Below, piece after piece: positions 62,025-64,000 of a stretch of 64,000 nucleotides of DNA (position 1 is the stretch's first letter; every line of letters starts with the position of its first letter). The DNA comes from Talpa occidentalis. Its lineage: Eukaryota; Chordata; Mammalia; Eulipotyphla; Talpidae. Both the position numbers and the translations under genes were made by a program. Location of the stretch: the NCBI RefSeq assembly GCF_014898055.3, contig NW_023602073.1:81820678-81884677 (forward strand), given 5' to 3'. Under the pieces are notes generated by a model. That model was given only the letters and a program-made list of their open reading frames with translations, had not been told where the DNA came from and searched no databases.

Positions 62025-62155
62025 CATGGAGTTTTTAACCATCCTTCCCCTCTCCCCCTCCAAATGCTAGTCTGCCCTCAGAATTCTATGAATAGTGTGA
62101 AAATGCTTCAAGAGTGATTCTGATAAGCATGCCTGTTCAGAATCACTGCATTGGA
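62025..62155. repeat. MER5-type hAT MITE fragment
   Basis: 'cacttagaatcacatggagttttta' and 'agtgattctgataagcatgcctgttcagaatcactgca' match the ends of MER5-like elements ('cagaatcacctggag..', 'gtgattctgatacac..gagaaccactgc'). Confidence 0.6.
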
Positions 62156-62870
62156 GCTTGCAACAGAAAATGGAAAAATAGGTAAGCAATAGAAAGCTAA
62201 AGCTTGCTTGTCAGTATTTCTGTGTTGGTCTATTCCATGTAATCTTCTACTTAACTTCAGCATTACTATATGTCAAATAAGGATAAGAATATACCACAGC
62301 AGTGTTATGAAGATTAACGTTAAACTCTTTGACCTTCCTGGAGAAAAGTACAGATATTAAAGAAGGAAATCTGGCAAAGCCAAAAATATTTCATTTCAAA
62401 GTCATTTAATAAGAAAATGAGTCAGTACAGTGTAAATTAATGCAAGTTCGCAAGTAGATGAGAGTCAACAAAAGCCAGGTCTATGTTGGGAATAATCTTG
62501 AGTAATAAAAATCATACAAGTTTTCGGTGACTAAATATCTTGCGGTTGATTTTGTCAATTTTCCAACCACATTCTTTTATGTTTTCTCCAGTGTCTGTGT
62601 TCAAGAACATATGGTTAATTTTAACCTTGAGAAGTTTAAATAGAAGCATGTTTATAATTTTCTCCATTTCTCTATTTTCAATAACATCATACAGTGTCAC
62701 CCAGCAGATGTTATAATATACATGTAATACTAATGGAATCAGATAGGAATTTAATATATTCAAGAATAAAGGAAAACAATGGAATTCATAAAGTTGGATG
62801 CATTTTCCTTTTAAATTATAACAAGCCATGTTTTCCTAACTAAAAATTTGCAGTTAGAAACAGGAGAAAT

Positions 62871-62988
62871 TTTTTTTTTTTTTTGTGGGACCCTCGCCGT
62901 TGGCCGGGGATCGAACTGGCGCTGCAGAGGCTGGCTGCGGGCAGCCTCGCAACCCAGCGCTCAACCGCTGCACCACCAGGGGAGGCCC
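62871..62988 (-). mobile_element. Short SINE: tRNA head only with poly(A)
   Basis: Minus-strand sense: GGGCCTCCCCTGGTGGTGCA head, A and B boxes, then GGGTCCCAC followed directly by A residues. The roughly 150-base tRNA-unrelated body is absent. It is flanked by AACAGGAGAAAT (62859-62870) and AACAGGAGAAAA (62989-63000). The head is GC-rich and close to the 7804 copy, and an 8-base internal insertion repeats CTGC. Confidence 0.93.
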
Positions 62989-64000
62989 AACAGGAGAAAA
63001 TTTAACTAGAAATTTTAAGATAAACTTAGACATGACTTTAAAATGTCTTTTCCATAGGGATGTCTTGTATAGTCTGTTTCAATACACAAAATCAAATGCA
63101 TATGTGTGTGTTGTATTTGTGATATGAATGTTAAAGACATTTTTGTTTTCATAATTCTCTATTCTGTGGTGGGGGAGAGGATGTGACAGAAGAACATATT
63201 GATTGAAAAATCAAACTTCAAAATTGTTTTGATGTATCCTGACCTTTTAATGCACACTGGTTCAGACTGGATGAGCAGTTGGGGGAAATTATTTTACATG
63301 TGTTTTTATATAATGAGCTATATACTGCCATATGCTCACTAGACTTTAGTGGTCTATCTTCCAGAAATCATTTTAGTAATAGATGTCATGCTACAAATGC
63401 ATTTACCTTTTCTCTCTTATTTTAAGGTGAACAGGGGAGGAAAATGGAATTCCTCACTGGGAACAGAAATAAACCTATTAACTTTGCCATAGAACTAGGA
63501 CTTCCTTCTAGACACCATTTCAGAGTTAACTTGGCATAGCAAAAATGGATCCTTTTCTCAAACCCTAACCCTGTATTTAATCAGATGACTTTAAGCAAAC
63601 TTTGTAGCCTGTCCCAACATCAAAATGGAAATATGTATGCTTGCTTTTGGTGGAGGTTGGATGACTGAGGTGGAACAGGGGGAAGCTTGGACTCTGCCTG
63701 GAGAGATTAGATAGAAACCATATAATTTCCTTACAGCTCTAAGAGCCCCCAGATTTCTTAACAAGAAAAAAAAAATTCTTTTTTAGTATTTTTTTGCAAT
63801 TTTCATTAACTACATTCTAGACCAGCATCTGTTTTATTCATATATTTTAATTCCCTATGTCTTATTAATATGTAAACATCAGTAGTTGCTATTTCTCCTG
63901 ACAGTTTAGTGATGATGTAGCTGTATACCAAAGATGCAAATTATTTCATTTATTATACAGCTAAACCATTCTAAATTCTATTTAAAAATATTGTTTCCCT

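Larger units (their letters stand above)
44762..64000 (+). other. ADGRB3: ADGRB3 intron downstream of the TM2 exon (5' part)
   Basis: The donor at 44762 is GTATGA. The remaining 19 kb lack any sequence I can recognise as the TM3 exon, so this intron extends past the window. It carries SINEs, L2, L1, hAT-like and LTR-like fragments, listed separately. Stretches without a recognised element include 44762-46620, 46965-49990, 51510-53330, 54890-55745, 59720-62020 and 63001-64000; all are AT-rich intron with no supportable gene. Confidence 0.85.

Noticed and set aside
1..64000. CRISPR arrays, operons, ribosome binding sites, bacterial features
   Set aside because: No regularly spaced repeats; splice sites, SINEs and LINEs show this is a mammalian genome, where these do not apply.

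Overview
This is a mammalian nuclear window, AT-rich and almost entirely intronic. The only coding sequence I can defend is three short + strand exons of ADGRB3 (BAI3), the brain adhesion G-protein-coupled receptor, at 38860-38986, 40579-40682 and 44659-44761. All have consensus splice sites, their phases join without a break, and together they encode a continuous stretch running from the end of the GAIN domain through the GPS motif and tethered-agonist segment, TM1, the first intracellular loop, TM2 and the start of the first extracellular loop. The previous exon lies before base 1 and the next lies beyond base 64000, in keeping with the very large introns of this gene.

Layout: 1-38859 is upstream intron; 38860-44761 is the exon cluster with introns of 1,592 and 3,976 bases; 44762-64000 is the start of the next intron. 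Just ahead of the GPS exon (about 38230-38760) is a locally CpG-rich, CTG-containing segment with a TATA-like box. It is the best candidate for undescribed regulation here: a possible internal promoter whose transcript could make an N-terminally truncated receptor.

The introns carry fourteen copies of one tRNA-derived SINE with pol III A and B boxes, about 260-300 bases long, in both orientations. For thirteen of them I could place target-site duplications at base resolution or nearly so; the fourteenth is cut by the left window edge. No Alu, B1, CHR, ERE or VES-type SINE was seen. This SINE resembles the Rhin-1/MEG type of yinpterochiropteran bats, so a horseshoe, leaf-nosed or fruit bat is my best guess; this is an inference from memory, not proven. 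Older layers are MIR, LINE-2, LINE-1 (L1M) fragments, an MLT1-like MaLR LTR, hAT-type MITEs, and younger L1 3' ends. Several insertions are nested (SINE in MLT1, SINE in MIR, SINE in L1, SINE in L2, L1 in L1, retroviral LTR in SINE), giving a relative chronology.

Other unexplained structure: a perfect 24-base inverted repeat around a 53-base loop (54785-54885), a 20-base perfect palindrome that fits a p53-type response element inside an LTR-like segment (50406-50425), a probable 5'-inverted (twin-primed) L1 at 32.3-33.1 kb, and several short tandem duplications. I found no tRNA, rRNA, snRNA or CRISPR array, and no second protein-coding gene. Most long open frames are repeat translations or chance frames.
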